DNA of 5,933 bases, taken from CAYWJA01 sp964458485. GTDB lineage: Bacteria; Patescibacteriota; Gracilibacteria; UM-FILTER-43-11. The position numbers were made by a program, and so were the translations under genes. Location: NCBI GenBank assembly GCA_964458485.1, contig CAYWJA010000050.1:1-5933 (forward strand). Reading direction: 5' to 3'. The notes under the pieces are model-generated. The model did no database searches, had not been told where the DNA came from, and saw only the letters and a list, made by a program, of their open reading frames with translations. Shown in pieces: positions 5,003-5,933 of the stretch (position 1 is the stretch's first letter; each line of letters opens with the position of its first letter).

Positions 5003-5933
5003 ATGAATAATAAAATATTAATAACGGGTGGAGCAGGCTTTATTGGCTCTAATTTAGCTGAATATTTTTTGGATAAAAAATGGCATGTAGTTATACTGGA
5101 TGATCTTTCATCTGGATATAAAAAAAATATCAAATCATTCAAAGGCCATCCAAATTTTCAATTTATTAAAGGTGATATTAGGGATTTTGATTTATTGACC
5201 AATATAATTAAAAAAAATGATATTCAGTACATTTCTCATCAGGCAGCATGTAGCAGTGTTCCAAAAAGTATAGATGATCCTTTGCTTAGTAATGACGTTA
5301 ATGTAAATGGTACACTTACGGTTTTATATGCAGCACATAAATTAAAGGTGAGGAAAGTTGTTTGTGCTATATCTTCCGCAGTTTATGGCGATACACCGGA
5401 ATTACAAAAAAAGGAAAGTATGCCCCATAGCCCAATGTCACCCTATGCTATTACAAAAGTGGCATGTGAGCAGTACGCAAAAGTATTTAATGATTTATAT
5501 AATTTATCTACTGTGGGTTTACGCTACTTTAATGTTTATGGTGAAAAACAGGATCCAAATGGGCCTTATGCAGGGGTTATACCCAAGTTTATATTAAATG
5601 CCATAAAAAATGAGCCGTTAATCATTTATGGGGATGGATCTCAGACAAGAGATTTTATTTATATTCAAGATATCATTAAGGCTAATGTTTTGGCGCTAAC
5701 AACTGATTCCGCAAATGGTAAGAGTTTCAACGTTGCCTATGGAGAAAAAATTGATATTCTTGCTTTGGCTAATATGATTATCAAATTAACAGATTCTGAA
5801 TCACAAATAGTTTTTCAGGACTCCAGAAAAGGAGATGTACATAATTCATTGGCTGATCTTGAATTGGCAAATAAATATTTAAAATATTTTCCAAAATATT
5901 CTCTTAATAAAGGTTTAATAAGAACTATAAATT
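5003..5933 (+). CDS. NAD-dependent sugar-nucleotide epimerase (WbpP/GalE-like SDR), 3' end cut by window
   Basis: The frame runs from the ATG at 5003 to the window edge without a stop, giving 310 residues. Judging by the closing SLNKGLIRTIN pattern, only a few residues are missing. It is an extended short-chain dehydrogenase that inverts C4 of a UDP-hexose or UDP-HexNAc using bound NAD. Visible signatures are TGGAGFIG (8-15, NAD binding), SSAVYGD (124-130, catalytic Ser region), YAITK with Y148 and K152 (the YxxxK pair), LRYFNVYGEKQDPNGPYAGV (173-192) and GDGSQTRDFIY (210-220, substrate side). HQAACSSVPKSIDDP (79-93) and the QDPNGPYAGVIP stretch resemble WbpP-type UDP-GlcNAc/GalNAc 4-epimerases more than classic GalE, but UDP-glucuronate epimerase or a related decarboxylase is not excluded. 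It follows the GT4 gene by 57 bp, with no clear SD and no terminator between, so it probably belongs to the same operon and supplies a donor sugar. Confidence 0.88.
   Translation, partial: MNNKILITGGAGFIGSNLAEYFLDKKWHVVILDDLSSGYKKNIKSFKGHPNFQFIKGDIRDFDLLTNIIKKNDIQYISHQAACSSVPKSIDDPLLSNDVNVNGTLTVLYAAHKLKVRKVVCAISSAVYGDTPELQKKESMPHSPMSPYAITKVACEQYAKVFNDLYNLSTVGLRYFNVYGEKQDPNGPYAGVIPKFILNAIKNEPLIIYGDGSQTRDFIYIQDIIKANVLALTTDSANGKSFNVAYGEKIDILALANMIIKLTDSESQIVFQDSRKGDVHNSLADLELANKYLKYFPKYSLNKGLIRTIN

Noticed and set aside
4663..5142. Minus-strand ORFs over the GT4 end and the epimerase start
   Set aside because: Both are antisense to well-conserved coding sequence (EX7E region and NAD-binding motif) and have no visible initiation signals.
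5358..5597. Short + strand ORF inside the epimerase gene
   Set aside because: It is out of frame with the SDR motifs SSAVYG, YAITK and RYFNVYG, which run continuously through the same bases.

Overview
This window carries part of a cell-surface polysaccharide locus on the + strand. It holds five protein-coding genes, the first and last cut by the window edges. In order they are: the C-terminal part of a GT-C (PMT/ArnT-like) membrane glycosyltransferase (2-772), a GC-rich secreted lipoprotein with three EGF-like modules (1309-2571), a DPM/GtrB-like GT2 polyprenyl-phosphate glycosyltransferase (2889-3821), a GT4 glycosyltransferase (3827-4945), and an almost complete WbpP/GalE-type NAD-dependent sugar-nucleotide epimerase (5003 to the edge). 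No tRNA, rRNA, CRISPR array or transposase gene was seen.

The sugar genes fit one pathway. The epimerase makes a nucleotide sugar, the GT4 enzyme builds a glycan from nucleotide sugars on the cytoplasmic side, and the GT2 enzyme charges a polyprenyl-phosphate carrier. GT-C enzymes like the first gene take sugars from such a carrier on the outer face of the membrane. GT2, GT4 and the epimerase form a tight cluster (gaps of 5 and 57 bp) behind a good promoter at 2836-2863. They are AT-rich and lack clear Shine-Dalgarno (SD) sequences.

The lipoprotein gene is the outlier. It is strongly GC-rich (40 of 60 bases in 1801-1860, against 22 of 60 in 3181-3240 and 8 of 60 in 4381-4440). It has its own promoter, a long leader, a near-perfect SD and its own 13-bp-stem terminator, so it looks like a self-contained transcription unit lodged between sugar genes. 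Its layout is a lipobox, a small Cys-rich knot, a Pro/Asp-rich linker, EGF modules and a beta-rich tail. I associate that style with Myxococcota and related delta-proteobacteria, but the host cannot be fixed from this window. Either the lipoprotein gene was imported, or it reflects the host composition and the sugar genes are the low-GC island.

The long spacers are unusually structured. 773-1308 holds four 11-bp tandem repeats, a TAGG/CCTA-block hairpin, an operator-like palindrome, a promoter, and a leader with 35-bp inverted arms that are each five 7-bp units. 2572-2888 holds an orphan SD, the terminator, a 177-bp element bounded by 24-bp inverted repeats, and the GT2 promoter. A related 7-bp unit occurs three times inside the GT4 gene, at the linker between its two domains. 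These short-unit repeats are the least explained part of the window.
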